A stretch of DNA of 64,000 nt from Cyclobacteriaceae bacterium (lineage in GTDB: Bacteria; Bacteroidota; Bacteroidia; Cytophagales; Cyclobacteriaceae): contig JANQKF010000039.1 of the NCBI GenBank assembly GCA_028281285.1, positions 1-64,000 of the forward strand. The letters are read 5' to 3'. The position numbers and the translations under genes are program-made. The notes under the pieces are model-generated. The model saw only the letters and a list, made by a program, of their open reading frames with translations, did no database searches and had not been told where the DNA came from. Below are positions 36,465-44,481 of this stretch, piece after piece. The stretch's first letter is position 1, and every line of letters begins with the position of its first letter.

Positions 36465-37529
36465 TCATTGCACATCCTTCAATTCAAAATGCTCCCCTGC
36501 CTTTTTACTTCTTAACAAAGACTTACCTATTAGTAATGCCGAATCGTAAGGTGGAATTCCACCCTCGGGAATAGGACGCAGGGCTATAAGATCTTCAGCC
36601 GATAATACATGACCTTCAGCAAGGTCGACATTGGCCCGAAGACTCCTCCTTTGGACGATTTGCGATTGATGTTCGTTGTCTTCTACTCTCTTGATACCAT
36701 CGCCCATTGCGTAAAGCAGTTCATATGATCTGTCAACCATTTCGCGCCAGGTATGAGGATTCATTGCAAATCCATGATCCGGCCCATCCTGGTTATTATC
36801 ATCAGTAAAGTGTTTTTCGAATACCCTTGCTCCGAGTGCAATTGATCCAAGGACCGTTGAATGGCCTGGAGTATGATCTGACAAACCCAGAACTACTTCG
36901 GGGTAGACGCTCTTGAAGTGATTCAATACGTTCAAATTGACATACTTGAAATTCTCAAGGCTCCCGGTATAGTTGGTATTGCATTGCATCAAAACAATAT
37001 CCTGATTGACCTCCATGAGTGTATTCATGGCTCTTTCAACATCTTCCATGGTTGATGCCCCTGTGGCAAGTAAAACAGGCTTATTCTTTCTGCCGATATA
37101 TTCTACGATCTCCAACCAACTTATATCTCCTGAGCCAATTTTATATAGATCCAAGTAGGGATCCACAGCATCTACAGACTCAAAGTCATAGGGGCTGGTG
37201 AAGTAGTCAATACCTTCCTGATCACAAGTTTCTTTTATGGTCGCGGTCCAATCATCGCTTATACTGGCATCCTGATAAATCTCATAGACAGACTTTTTCC
37301 ATTTAGACTGGTGAGAAAGCTGGCCTTTTAATGAGTCAAACCCTTCCTTGCTCACTATCTTATTGGCCTTGAAGTTCTGGAACTTTGCTGCATCGGCTCC
37401 AGCTTCTTTCGCCAACTTTATCAACTCTTTAGCCTTTTCAAGGGATCCGTTGTGATTTGCACCGATATCGGCTATAAAATACAACGAGTCATCTGTTACT
37501 AGTTTAGAACCAAGTTTTATTTGCGCCAT
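36465..37529 (-). CDS. NeuB-family nonulosonic acid synthase with SAF domain
   Basis: Condenses phosphoenolpyruvate with a six-carbon amino sugar to give a nine-carbon sialic-acid-like sugar. The NeuB TIM barrel spans ~18-255: YFIADIGANHNGSLEKAKEL, ADAAKFQNFKANKIV, LYKIGSGDISWLEIVEYIG near 129, GLSDHTPGHSTVLGSIALGA near 216, and FEKHFT. The C-terminal SAF (antifreeze-like) domain lies at ~290-352 (SLRANVDLAEGHVLSAEDL). The sequence is neither clearly NeuB (sialic acid) nor clearly PseI. With a PseB-type dehydratase and a GNAT in the run, a pseudaminic- or legionaminic-type product is most likely. It overlaps the RmlD-like gene by 13 bases. Confidence 0.88.
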   Translation of the reverse strand: MAQIKLGSKLVTDDSLYFIADIGANHNGSLEKAKELIKLAKEAGADAAKFQNFKANKIVSKEGFDSLKGQLSHQSKWKKSVYEIYQDASISDDWTATIKETCDQEGIDYFTSPYDFESVDAVDPYLDLYKIGSGDISWLEIVEYIGRKNKPVLLATGASTMEDVERAMNTLMEVNQDIVLMQCNTNYTGSLENFKYVNLNVLNHFKSVYPEVVLGLSDHTPGHSTVLGSIALGARVFEKHFTDDNNQDGPDHGFAMNPHTWREMVDRSYELLYAMGDGIKRVEDNEHQSQIVQRRSLRANVDLAEGHVLSAEDLIALRPIPEGGIPPYDSALLIGKSLLRSKKAGEHFELKDVQ

Positions 37530-38407
37530 AATTCAATGTTTTCTTTGATGTCTTGTATTACCTCTTTTATCTCCGGTAATCTCTGTTTCAATAGTTCAGC
37601 AGTTTGACGAGAGGACAGGGTCTGATCCGTGCTCCTTTTTGCTCGTTTGCTGAAAGTCAATATGCTTCCTTTACCAATGTGATCGTGAGACATGCCTAAT
37701 GATTTAAGCAGCTCAATACCAAACTGATACTTTGTACAGGAATCTTCAGAAACCAAATGAAGAATCCGAGCATCAATTTCCCTTAAAATAATACTTCTGG
37801 TCAACTCTATGAACTTCCAAATTGATATTGGGGTAAATACAACATCATCGAAGAGGGAAATTTGTTCCGATTGTGTGGAGCTGTTTAAGATCCATTCTAC
37901 AAACCCACTTCTGGAGTTATTAATATTCAGACCGACAACTGTTGTCCTTAATACGGTGACTTGTCTACTTGAATGAAGTAAAAAAAACTCTCCAAGCTCT
38001 TTAGACTTGCCATAGACACTTTCAGGTTTGGGGCAGTCGGACTCCTTGACCCAGCTTGTGTCGGAGGGAAAAACAGCATCGGTAGAAACATAAATAATCC
38101 TGGTCTGTTCACCAGTGGCTTCCAAAAGTTTTTTGCTTGAAAACCCATTGACGAGAAATGCCTCCTCAGGATTTTGCTCACAATAATTGCCGTTGGTCAA
38201 GGCCGCACAATGCACTACTGCATCAGGTTGGCTCCAGCTGATTAATTCATCATAACTTTCCTGTTTCAGATCAAAAATCTTGAAATTTTGGGCCCTATTC
38301 TCGTCAAAGTCGCTACCAGCCGTTGCGAACACCTCGAACTCTCCTTGCAATGCATCAACAAAACTAGCCCCCAGCATTCCTGAGGCTCCGGTCACAAGTA
38401 TTCTCAT
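37517..38407 (-). CDS. RmlD-like sugar-nucleotide reductase (SDR)
   Basis: SDR of the RmlD substrate-binding family, 296 aa. ILVTGASGMLGASFVDALQ at residues 3-21, CAALTNGNYCEQNPEEAFLV near 68, IYVSTDAVFPSD near 105 and the catalytic SVYGKSKELGEFFLL near 130 are all present. The fold is that of dTDP-4-dehydrorhamnose reductase, but RmlA, RmlB and RmlC are absent, so dTDP-rhamnose is unlikely. Its placement directly before the NeuB-like gene suggests a ketone reduction within the nonulosonate pathway. It follows the Asp-box lipoprotein gene by 34 bases. Confidence 0.78.
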   Translation of the reverse strand: MRILVTGASGMLGASFVDALQGEFEVFATAGSDFDENRAQNFKIFDLKQESYDELISWSQPDAVVHCAALTNGNYCEQNPEEAFLVNGFSSKKLLEATGEQTRIIYVSTDAVFPSDTSWVKESDCPKPESVYGKSKELGEFFLLHSSRQVTVLRTTVVGLNINNSRSGFVEWILNSSTQSEQISLFDDVVFTPISIWKFIELTRSIILREIDARILHLVSEDSCTKYQFGIELLKSLGMSHDHIGKGSILTFSKRAKRSTDQTLSSRQTAELLKQRLPEIKEVIQDIKENIELWRK

Positions 38408-38441
38408 TTCTTAAAAATCAAGATGTGCTTCAAAACGACCG

Positions 38442-39578
38442 TTAGTAGTTCAACCGAATAGAATAAAGATTACAGTTTTCCTTGTTATTGATTTTTAAAA
38501 AGGCATCACTAAATACGATCAGGTACTCGTCTCGGTTGATTTTCTCAAGGGTCGGATACCCGTAAAAAAAGTATTCTGTCTTTATAGGCCGATCAATCTT
38601 CTGAAAAAAGGAGAAATCAATGGGAAAACTCAGCTCATCGATCTCATTAATGTATATCCATAGTCCCGATTGAGTGTTAAGAGGGCCTAATTGTTTATTT
38701 CCGCGCTCTGATGCGATCACAACAAGATGATTGTGTTCGGTAGTGAAAATCAAAGGTGAAACGGTAAAAAAATCGGATGCGATATTCGTATCAATGGGCT
38801 CAGTCCAGGTTTCGCCCTTGTCAAGTGAATAGACCTGATAGTAATTGCTAATGGCTTGATCTCTTATAATTCCGACTAAGGTATCGGAGCCAACCAATGT
38901 AAACGCCACCTCATCAATCAAATACTCACCGTTGTCGGTATAGTCCCAGATCTTTCCCACATCCGACCAATCAATTCCATCTTCACTAAATCTCAATTCC
39001 AAATAACCTGTTCCCTGAATGGATTGCATATAGCCCCGACCAGGAATAAATAAAATTTCATTGGTTCCTCCGACATAGGTTTCTTCGATTCCCTCCTTAG
39101 ATGGGATGATTTCAGAAGGCTCACTCCAGGTAAGTCCATCGTCATCCGAGAATATATGCAATAACTGCAAGCCTATAGCTTGTTGAGCATCATACTTTCT
39201 GAAAAAAAGAACAATCCGTCCCTCGTTTGTCATTCCTCCATGTACATTCCGGTCATCATATTCGGAATCATACACGATTATAGGTTCTGACCAGGTCGTA
39301 CCGTTATCATCAGAAGTGATTTTAGCCACCATACCGCCATTGCCGACATGACTTGCCTCTCTACCACTTTCGATTCTAAAAAAATGAGCTAATGATCCGT
39401 CACTCAGGGTTACGGTGAAACCCTCGGCCGTATGACTCTCGCCTACGAGGATCTCGTCAATATTGGATATGGTTGGGAGCAGATTTTCCAGTGGTGTATC
39501 TCCGTCACCTGCGCAAGACAGGTTGAAGAACACCAGAGGAGCAAATAGATACCAAAGCCTACTATTGATGTTTTTCAT
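38442..39578 (-). CDS. Asp-box (BNR) sialidase-like lipoprotein
   Basis: Predicted surface or periplasmic lipoprotein with a six-bladed sialidase-type propeller. The ATG at 39578 (378 aa) overlaps the aminotransferase stop as TGATG. The lipobox is FFNLSC, with the cysteine at residue 22. Four Asp-box motifs are visible: SDDNGTTWSEP (~89), SDDDGLTWSEP (~144), SEDGIDWSDV (~198) and LDKGETWTEP (~252). FFRIESG near 66 resembles the FRIP motif that precedes the first blade in sialidases. A complete arginine triad and Tyr/Glu pair cannot be confirmed by eye. Lying inside the nonulosonate operon, it may cleave, bind or modify the nonulosonate polymer. Confidence 0.75.
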   Translation of the reverse strand: MKNINSRLWYLFAPLVFFNLSCAGDGDTPLENLLPTISNIDEILVGESHTAEGFTVTLSDGSLAHFFRIESGREASHVGNGGMVAKITSDDNGTTWSEPIIVYDSEYDDRNVHGGMTNEGRIVLFFRKYDAQQAIGLQLLHIFSDDDGLTWSEPSEIIPSKEGIEETYVGGTNEILFIPGRGYMQSIQGTGYLELRFSEDGIDWSDVGKIWDYTDNGEYLIDEVAFTLVGSDTLVGIIRDQAISNYYQVYSLDKGETWTEPIDTNIASDFFTVSPLIFTTEHNHLVVIASERGNKQLGPLNTQSGLWIYINEIDELSFPIDFSFFQKIDRPIKTEYFFYGYPTLEKINRDEYLIVFSDAFLKINNKENCNLYSIRLNY

Positions 39579-40750
39579 CAAAACGTTTCAATAGTTTTTC
39601 TCAGAATGTCGGCCTGTACTTTAGCCTCGTCAAGATTCCAATAGTTAGTCTTCAATTGAAGCATTCTTGGCTGAAGAAACTCCGCCACGGGGCAAAGACC
39701 GGTTTCATATTTCTGCCAGACCCCCTTCATATGTTGAATCTCGGTCTGAAACAAAGGTTCGAAATAGGACAACATCCAGGCCGCGTAGTATCCATCTCCA
39801 CCATTTTCCTGAAACAAATCTCTAAAACGATACCAATCTTTTCCAGGATTATCGGAGTTGAGAATCATACTGTACGACCAATACGAGTTAACATAATCCT
39901 CAGGGCAGTATTGTCTCGTTAACAAGTCTTGCCCTTCGATGGCCTCATCGAAAAGTTTCGCTACTTCCATTCTAACACCTACGAGTTCGCGAATTCGCTC
40001 GATTTGACCAAGCATCACTGCCGCCTGTACTTCTGACATACGATAGTTGTAACCAAGGCTCACATGCCTTGCATAATTTGGATCCTGAATGTCATTCCGA
40101 GTGATTTTGCCCTTCGAGGCGCTCACCCCGGCATAACCCAAAGATGTAAAGCGTCTGGCTTTATTGGCAAGCTCTTCGTCATCGGTGGTCAGCATTCCCC
40201 CTTCTCCGCAAGAAATGTGCTTGCTTGCCTGGAAACTGAAACTCGAGAAATGTCCAAAACTTCCCACGATTTTTCCCTTATAGTACCCCAGGAAACATTC
40301 TGCATTATCTTCTATCAGGGCGATATTGAACTCACTACAGATCTTAAGTATTTCGTCATAATCAGGGGCCAATCCATACAATGCCACGGTAATTATGGCC
40401 CTGGTCTTCGAAGTAATTTTTTCCCTAATGGACTTTGGATCAATATTGAATGTGTCTCGGTCTACATCGGCAAACACGGGGACTGACCCATTTTGGAGAA
40501 CACATAAAGCAGTACTTGACATGGTCAAAGGAGGAACAATAACCTCTTCCCCTGGTTGAACACCCAAAGCATGGAGTGCAGTGTGCATTGTGGCCGTTCC
40601 ATTCACATGGCCTAGAGAAAAATTACAACCAAAAACATCTGAAAATGCTTTTTCCATTTTAAGGTTGTAAATGCTATTCTTGGACGTGGCAAACTCATTA
40701 TTCAACGCGTCCAACGCGTATTTTTTTTCTAATTCAGAAATTCTATTCAT
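39578..40750 (-). CDS. DegT/DnrJ/EryC1/StrS-family sugar aminotransferase
   Basis: PLP-dependent aminotransferase acting on keto-sugar nucleotides. The PLP lysine is in FSFQASKHISCGEGGM (K177). Further signatures are VNGTATMHTALHALG near 49, EVIVPPLTMSSTALCVLQNG near 69, ALIEDNAECFLGYYKGK near 144, and SLGYNYRMSEVQAAVMLGQ near 232. The C-terminal region with GGDGYYAAWMLSYFEP is unlike standard PseC. In this run it is the natural candidate for aminating the 4-keto product of the PseB-type dehydratase. It overlaps the cytidylyltransferase gene upstream by eight bases and the lipoprotein gene downstream by one. Confidence 0.83.
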   Translation of the reverse strand: MNRISELEKKYALDALNNEFATSKNSIYNLKMEKAFSDVFGCNFSLGHVNGTATMHTALHALGVQPGEEVIVPPLTMSSTALCVLQNGSVPVFADVDRDTFNIDPKSIREKITSKTRAIITVALYGLAPDYDEILKICSEFNIALIEDNAECFLGYYKGKIVGSFGHFSSFSFQASKHISCGEGGMLTTDDEELANKARRFTSLGYAGVSASKGKITRNDIQDPNYARHVSLGYNYRMSEVQAAVMLGQIERIRELVGVRMEVAKLFDEAIEGQDLLTRQYCPEDYVNSYWSYSMILNSDNPGKDWYRFRDLFQENGGDGYYAAWMLSYFEPLFQTEIQHMKGVWQKYETGLCPVAEFLQPRMLQLKTNYWNLDEAKVQADILRKTIETF

Positions 40751-41495
40751 TACTTGAGTTCTTTGATTTGCTGTAAAGGGTACTTCGACTTACTTCGTTA
40801 TTAATCAATTCTAATTGTGGTTTGGACTTTAAAAGCGACAGAATGTCTTCCGCCATAAATATTCCGGAACTCTCGAGTTCTTTATAAACCTCTCTTGCAA
40901 AATCCAGATCTTCCTGAGTATCAATTGTCCATCTCTTCGATGCATTGTTCTCATCACTTCCCAGATTATAGGTCTTGAAAGAATTCCATCTTCTATGTAC
41001 ATACTGAGTCACATGTTCCTTCTCAAAATCACTTTCAGCATTCTTGTAAGATTCTTCCAGCACCGGGAAAGTCATAATTTCAACATCTAGCCCTTCAGGA
41101 AACGAAACCGGCTTGTTGTTGCACACAAAATCATAATTGTCAGATTTAATCCGGTCGACCAGTTGATCAATTATTTGAGGGTCCTTGAAAGGATCATCTG
41201 CAGTAACACGAACAATAATATCCAATTGGAATGCTTTTGCGCATTCATAGTAACGCTGCAAAACGTTCTCCTCTGATCCCCTGAAAACACTGACTCCTTT
41301 GGCATGGCACCACTCTTCAATTTCATCGTCCGGGGTACTTGTTGAAGTTGCTACGATAATGGTATCTAATAGTTTAGCCGCTTCCAACCTGAGAATGATC
41401 TGATGTAGGAGGGGTCTTTGGCCTACGTTCAATAGTACTTTGCCCGGAAGCCTCGTAGAGGACATTCTTGCCTGAATTACTGCTCCGACTTTCAT
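40743..41495 (-). CDS. SpsF/PseF-like cytidylyltransferase (CMP-nonulosonate synthetase candidate)
   Basis: Nucleotidyltransferase predicted to activate the nonulosonate as a CMP-sugar. The N-terminus VGAVIQARMSSTRLPGKVL is the cytidylyltransferase nucleotide-binding signature of SpsF proteins. IIVATSTSTPDDEIEEW near 48, VFRGSEENVLQRYYECAKAF near 70 and IVRVTADDPFKDPQ near 93 carry the metal-binding aspartates. The ATG at 41495 (250 aa) overlaps the aldo/keto reductase stop as ATGA; a TTG at 41504 would add three residues. There is no fused PseG hydrolase domain. It is followed by the aminotransferase gene with an eight-base overlap. Confidence 0.85.
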   Translation of the reverse strand: MKVGAVIQARMSSTRLPGKVLLNVGQRPLLHQIILRLEAAKLLDTIIVATSTSTPDDEIEEWCHAKGVSVFRGSEENVLQRYYECAKAFQLDIIVRVTADDPFKDPQIIDQLVDRIKSDNYDFVCNNKPVSFPEGLDVEIMTFPVLEESYKNAESDFEKEHVTQYVHRRWNSFKTYNLGSDENNASKRWTIDTQEDLDFAREVYKELESSGIFMAEDILSLLKSKPQLELINNEVSRSTLYSKSKNSSNE

Positions 41496-42343
41496 CTTTT
41501 CCAATTTGAAGGGATTAATTTTGATTGTGCGATTTGAAAATCCAGATCTTCTTGTTTAAGATATTCCCCAATCTCAGAATCGATCGATTTCACATTTTCT
41601 AATAATTGAGCTCTCGATTCTATCCCGAGCACCATTCTGTCCACAAAAGGATTGGAGGCCACAAAGCTCAAGGCTAAAGTCTGAATCGAAGTAGAGAGGC
41701 GATCACAAAGTTCGTTAAGCCGCTTTATCGGTTCAACGAACGAAGACATATATCCACTAAGAGTATCGGGGTCCTTAAAAAACAGTCCTTGAAGAAAAAC
41801 AGATCTTATATGTATTTCTATTCCCCTTTTTTTAAGCTCTCCAAAATAAGGTTCAAACCTATGATCGAAAAGATTGAACGGAAGCTGAACAAGCTGAAAA
41901 TCAACGTTTTCTAATAGATATTCTAACTCATGGGGGTGATAGAGGGAAAATCCAACCTTCTCTATTCGGCCTTCAAGTTGAAAACGCCTCATCATTTCTA
42001 ATTGGACGGGAGAGTTTCTGAAAGAAGAGTAATCATGGAATAAATAACCATAAAATTCAGGCTTCCCTGTATCGTCTAAGCTTCGATTAAATATGTCCGT
42101 CACCTCATCTTCCTGGCATGGAGGCAGTTTCGAGATTAACTTAAAATTCGAAACTCCAATATCTCCCAGCACCTTCTCGGCAATACCATACGCTGGGGCG
42201 GTATCTATAATATCAATACCTTGTTCTAGTGCCTCAGTCAATATTCTGTTAACTTCAGAAGAACTGACTACACCCGCACTGTTGTTTATTCCATAGTCCA
42301 GTCCAAACTGGACCGAACCAATCGCGATCTTGGTTTTGAGCAT
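41492..42343 (-). CDS. aldo/keto reductase of the nonulosonate cluster
   Basis: NAD(P)H-dependent reductase with the AKR TIM barrel. The tetrad is visible: Asp and Tyr in IDIIDTAPAYGIAEKVLG (~44-61), Lys in LISKLPP near 75 and His in YGYLFHDYSS near 102. IGSVQFGLDYGINN near 8 and VQLPFNLFDHRF near 162 match the subgroup found in sialic-acid and spore-coat (sps-like) loci. At 283 aa it is complete. It lies two bases after the PseB gene and overlaps the cytidylyltransferase gene, so it belongs to the pathway. The reduced substrate is not known. Confidence 0.82.
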   Translation of the reverse strand: MLKTKIAIGSVQFGLDYGINNSAGVVSSSEVNRILTEALEQGIDIIDTAPAYGIAEKVLGDIGVSNFKLISKLPPCQEDEVTDIFNRSLDDTGKPEFYGYLFHDYSSFRNSPVQLEMMRRFQLEGRIEKVGFSLYHPHELEYLLENVDFQLVQLPFNLFDHRFEPYFGELKKRGIEIHIRSVFLQGLFFKDPDTLSGYMSSFVEPIKRLNELCDRLSTSIQTLALSFVASNPFVDRMVLGIESRAQLLENVKSIDSEIGEYLKQEDLDFQIAQSKLIPSNWKR

Positions 42344-42344
42344 G

Positions 42345-43361
42345 TCAAACTACAAATTCGGGAGTCACATGCTCCTTAATCAACTCACGCAAACTCTCAA
42401 TGGTCTCCCACTCTTCATTGTCGCCTGAATTATAAGAAAATCCTTCAGGAACTCTCACTGCCTTGTTTTTTTCTATGAATTCCTTCAAATCCCAATTGGG
42501 CACCGTTGGCAGAATTACGTAGTACTTACCAAGATCATAAGTATTAAAGGAGTCCGAAGCAGTAATCATTTCTTCATGGATCTTCTCTCCAGGACGTACC
42601 CCAACCACTTGCTGTTCACAGTCTGGCCCAATGGCTGATGCCACATCCAAAATCTTGTATGATGGAATTTTAGGCACATATAGCTCACCGCCCCAGGCAT
42701 TTTCCATGGCATGCATTACCATCTCCACACCACCCGTCAGGCTAATGTTGAATCTTGTCATCTTAACATCTGTGATCGGAAGTACCCCATCCTTTCGTTT
42801 TTTAAGAAAGAAAGGGATTACCGATCCGTTTGAACCCATAACATTACCATACCTAACCACGGAAAATTTAATAGGATTGGCTCCAGTGATATTGTTAGCG
42901 GCTATAAATAATTTATCGGATGTCAACTTAGTCGCCCCATAGAGGTTTATTGGAGCACAAGCCTTGTCGGTAGACAATGCAACTACTCTCTGTACCCCGG
43001 ATTCAAGGCATGCTTTAATTACGTTTTCTGCCCCACCGACATTGGTCTTGATACATTCATCAGGGTTAAACTCCGCAATATGAACGTGCTTCATTGCTGC
43101 CGCATGGATCACAAAATCAACTCCACTAAAGGCCCTTTTGAGTCGCTCATAGTCTCTTACGTCTCCAATCAAATATCGCATCTGGGGATATTTCGATTCG
43201 GGGTAGATCTGCGCCATCTGAAATTGCTTTTGTTCATCTCTTGAAAAGACGATCAGCCTGCGAACATTAGGATGATTATTCAAGATGTGATCGACCAAGG
43301 CCTTGCCCAAAGAGCCCGTGCCTCCTGTAATTAGTATTGATTTATTTTCGTATAAATCCAT
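42345..43361 (-). CDS. pseB: UDP-N-acetylglucosamine 4,6-dehydratase (inverting), PseB type
   Basis: First enzyme of pseudaminic-type nonulosonate synthesis. It converts UDP-GlcNAc into a 4-keto-6-deoxy sugar with inversion at C5. ILITGGTGSLGKALVDHIL at residues 9-27, LIVFSRDEQKQFQMAQ near 37, DFVIHAAAMKHVHIAEFNPD near 81, VVALSTDKACAPINLYGATK near 125 (Asp, Lys and the Tyr-x3-Lys), and VVRYGNVMGSNGSVIPFF near 168 are the usual PseB markers. At 338 aa it is of standard length. Retaining homologues of the PglF type are longer and membrane bound, which this is not. It follows the chain-length gene by 29 bases and starts the sugar block of the second locus. Confidence 0.92.
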   Translation of the reverse strand: MDLYENKSILITGGTGSLGKALVDHILNNHPNVRRLIVFSRDEQKQFQMAQIYPESKYPQMRYLIGDVRDYERLKRAFSGVDFVIHAAAMKHVHIAEFNPDECIKTNVGGAENVIKACLESGVQRVVALSTDKACAPINLYGATKLTSDKLFIAANNITGANPIKFSVVRYGNVMGSNGSVIPFFLKKRKDGVLPITDVKMTRFNISLTGGVEMVMHAMENAWGGELYVPKIPSYKILDVASAIGPDCEQQVVGVRPGEKIHEEMITASDSFNTYDLGKYYVILPTVPNWDLKEFIEKNKAVRVPEGFSYNSGDNEEWETIESLRELIKEHVTPEFVV

Positions 43362-43390
43362 TGATAACTCTTAATCAAATACTTTAAAAC

Positions 43391-44464
43391 TTATTCTGAC
43401 TTTAACTTCTTTTTTACCTCTCCTATAGCATCCCTAATAAAAAGTGAAGCAATGGAAATGGCAAACCCGAGGAAGGTCCAAAAAATGACGATGATAAGTC
43501 TTCCAGGACCGCTTTTTTTATTCGCTACAGTTACCGGGCTAATGACGGAAAATATTGGGGTGTCTTTCTTCACCTGGAGTTCTGCCTGAGCTTTCTGCAT
43601 TGCTAATTCTCCATAAACACTCTCCACCATGGCGTACCGCGACTCTAGTCGTAGCAATTCATTCTCTTTAAAGACGGAGCTAATGTTCTGGTTCTGTTCT
43701 TTGAACGTTGCAAGACTATCTTGCAGGCCATAAAGTTGGTTTTGTATCACAGCCAATTGACTGGAAGTATATTCCAACAAGTATTCCGACTGCTTAATCT
43801 TAAAATCGATAATGTATTTCTGCAGAACTCCTTCAGCAGCCTTTGCAATTTGGCCGGCAACCTCTGCGTCTTCTTCTTTCACCGCAAGGAATACGAATCC
43901 TTCCTTTTCATTCAAGGTTACCGAGATGATTTTGTCCATGTCTTCGATTAGGTCGTAATCATCGTCTGTTATTCGGAGCAGATCATCGTTTTCGTTGAGA
44001 TCAATCTCGTTCTTTTTTGATCTATTGAGTAACATACTTGGTATTTCACTCAAAAAATTGGTAACCTTTCTTATTCCCTTATTCCTTTTAACTGATAGGT
44101 AGTCAGCGTATCTCACCTTACTTTCCTTCCAATTGACTTCTGTATTGAGGATCTCGAGGCGAAAAGGAATTGAGTTAGCAACTTCAGGATACAGGTTAGG
44201 TGGTATTTCATCACCGCCCCCTAATGAGTTGAGGTTGATTCCGGCCAATGCAGCTATTCCCCCAAGTGAGCTCGGTGCTTTGTCTCCAGAAAAATGTGGG
44301 ACAAACTTCGACACCGATTCATACTTGTTCGGTAATATCAATGCATATCCAGCCCCGATCAGTGAGACTATAATTGTGAATACAATTATATACCTTCTTT
44401 TGCTCCAAATTCTGATGATTAAGAGCGTAAGATCCAATTCTTCAACATCTAGTTTTCGAACCAT
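43391..44464 (-). CDS. polysaccharide co-polymerase / chain-length determinant (Wzz family, copy 2)
   Basis: Paralogue of the protein at 23118-24185. A transmembrane segment at ~30-46 (IIVFTIIVSLIGAGYALIL) is followed by the Wzz domain with GGIAALAGINLNSLGGG near 67. Acidic and coiled-coil sections occupy ~150-290 (including YLLEYTSSQLAVIQNQLYGL), and a second transmembrane segment lies at ~325-345. The protein ends soon after with no tyrosine-kinase domain. At 357 aa it matches copy 1. It sits 17 bases after the exporter gene, the same gene order as in the first locus, and should regulate chain length of the nonulosonate-containing polymer. Confidence 0.87.
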   Translation of the reverse strand: MVRKLDVEELDLTLLIIRIWSKRRYIIVFTIIVSLIGAGYALILPNKYESVSKFVPHFSGDKAPSSLGGIAALAGINLNSLGGGDEIPPNLYPEVANSIPFRLEILNTEVNWKESKVRYADYLSVKRNKGIRKVTNFLSEIPSMLLNRSKKNEIDLNENDDLLRITDDDYDLIEDMDKIISVTLNEKEGFVFLAVKEEDAEVAGQIAKAAEGVLQKYIIDFKIKQSEYLLEYTSSQLAVIQNQLYGLQDSLATFKEQNQNISSVFKENELLRLESRYAMVESVYGELAMQKAQAELQVKKDTPIFSVISPVTVANKKSGPGRLIIVIFWTFLGFAISIASLFIRDAIGEVKKKLKSE

Positions 44465-44481
44465 ATTAATCTTATTAAGAT

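Noticed and set aside
36465-37529. Assigning the NeuB-family gene as sialic acid (Neu5Ac) synthase
   Set aside because: No NeuC or NeuA of the sialic acid route is present and a PseB-type dehydratase is, so a 6-deoxy nonulosonate is more likely; only the family is stated.
37517-38407. dTDP-rhamnose pathway inferred from the RmlD-like protein
   Set aside because: RmlA, RmlB and RmlC are absent from the window and the gene lies in the nonulosonate block.
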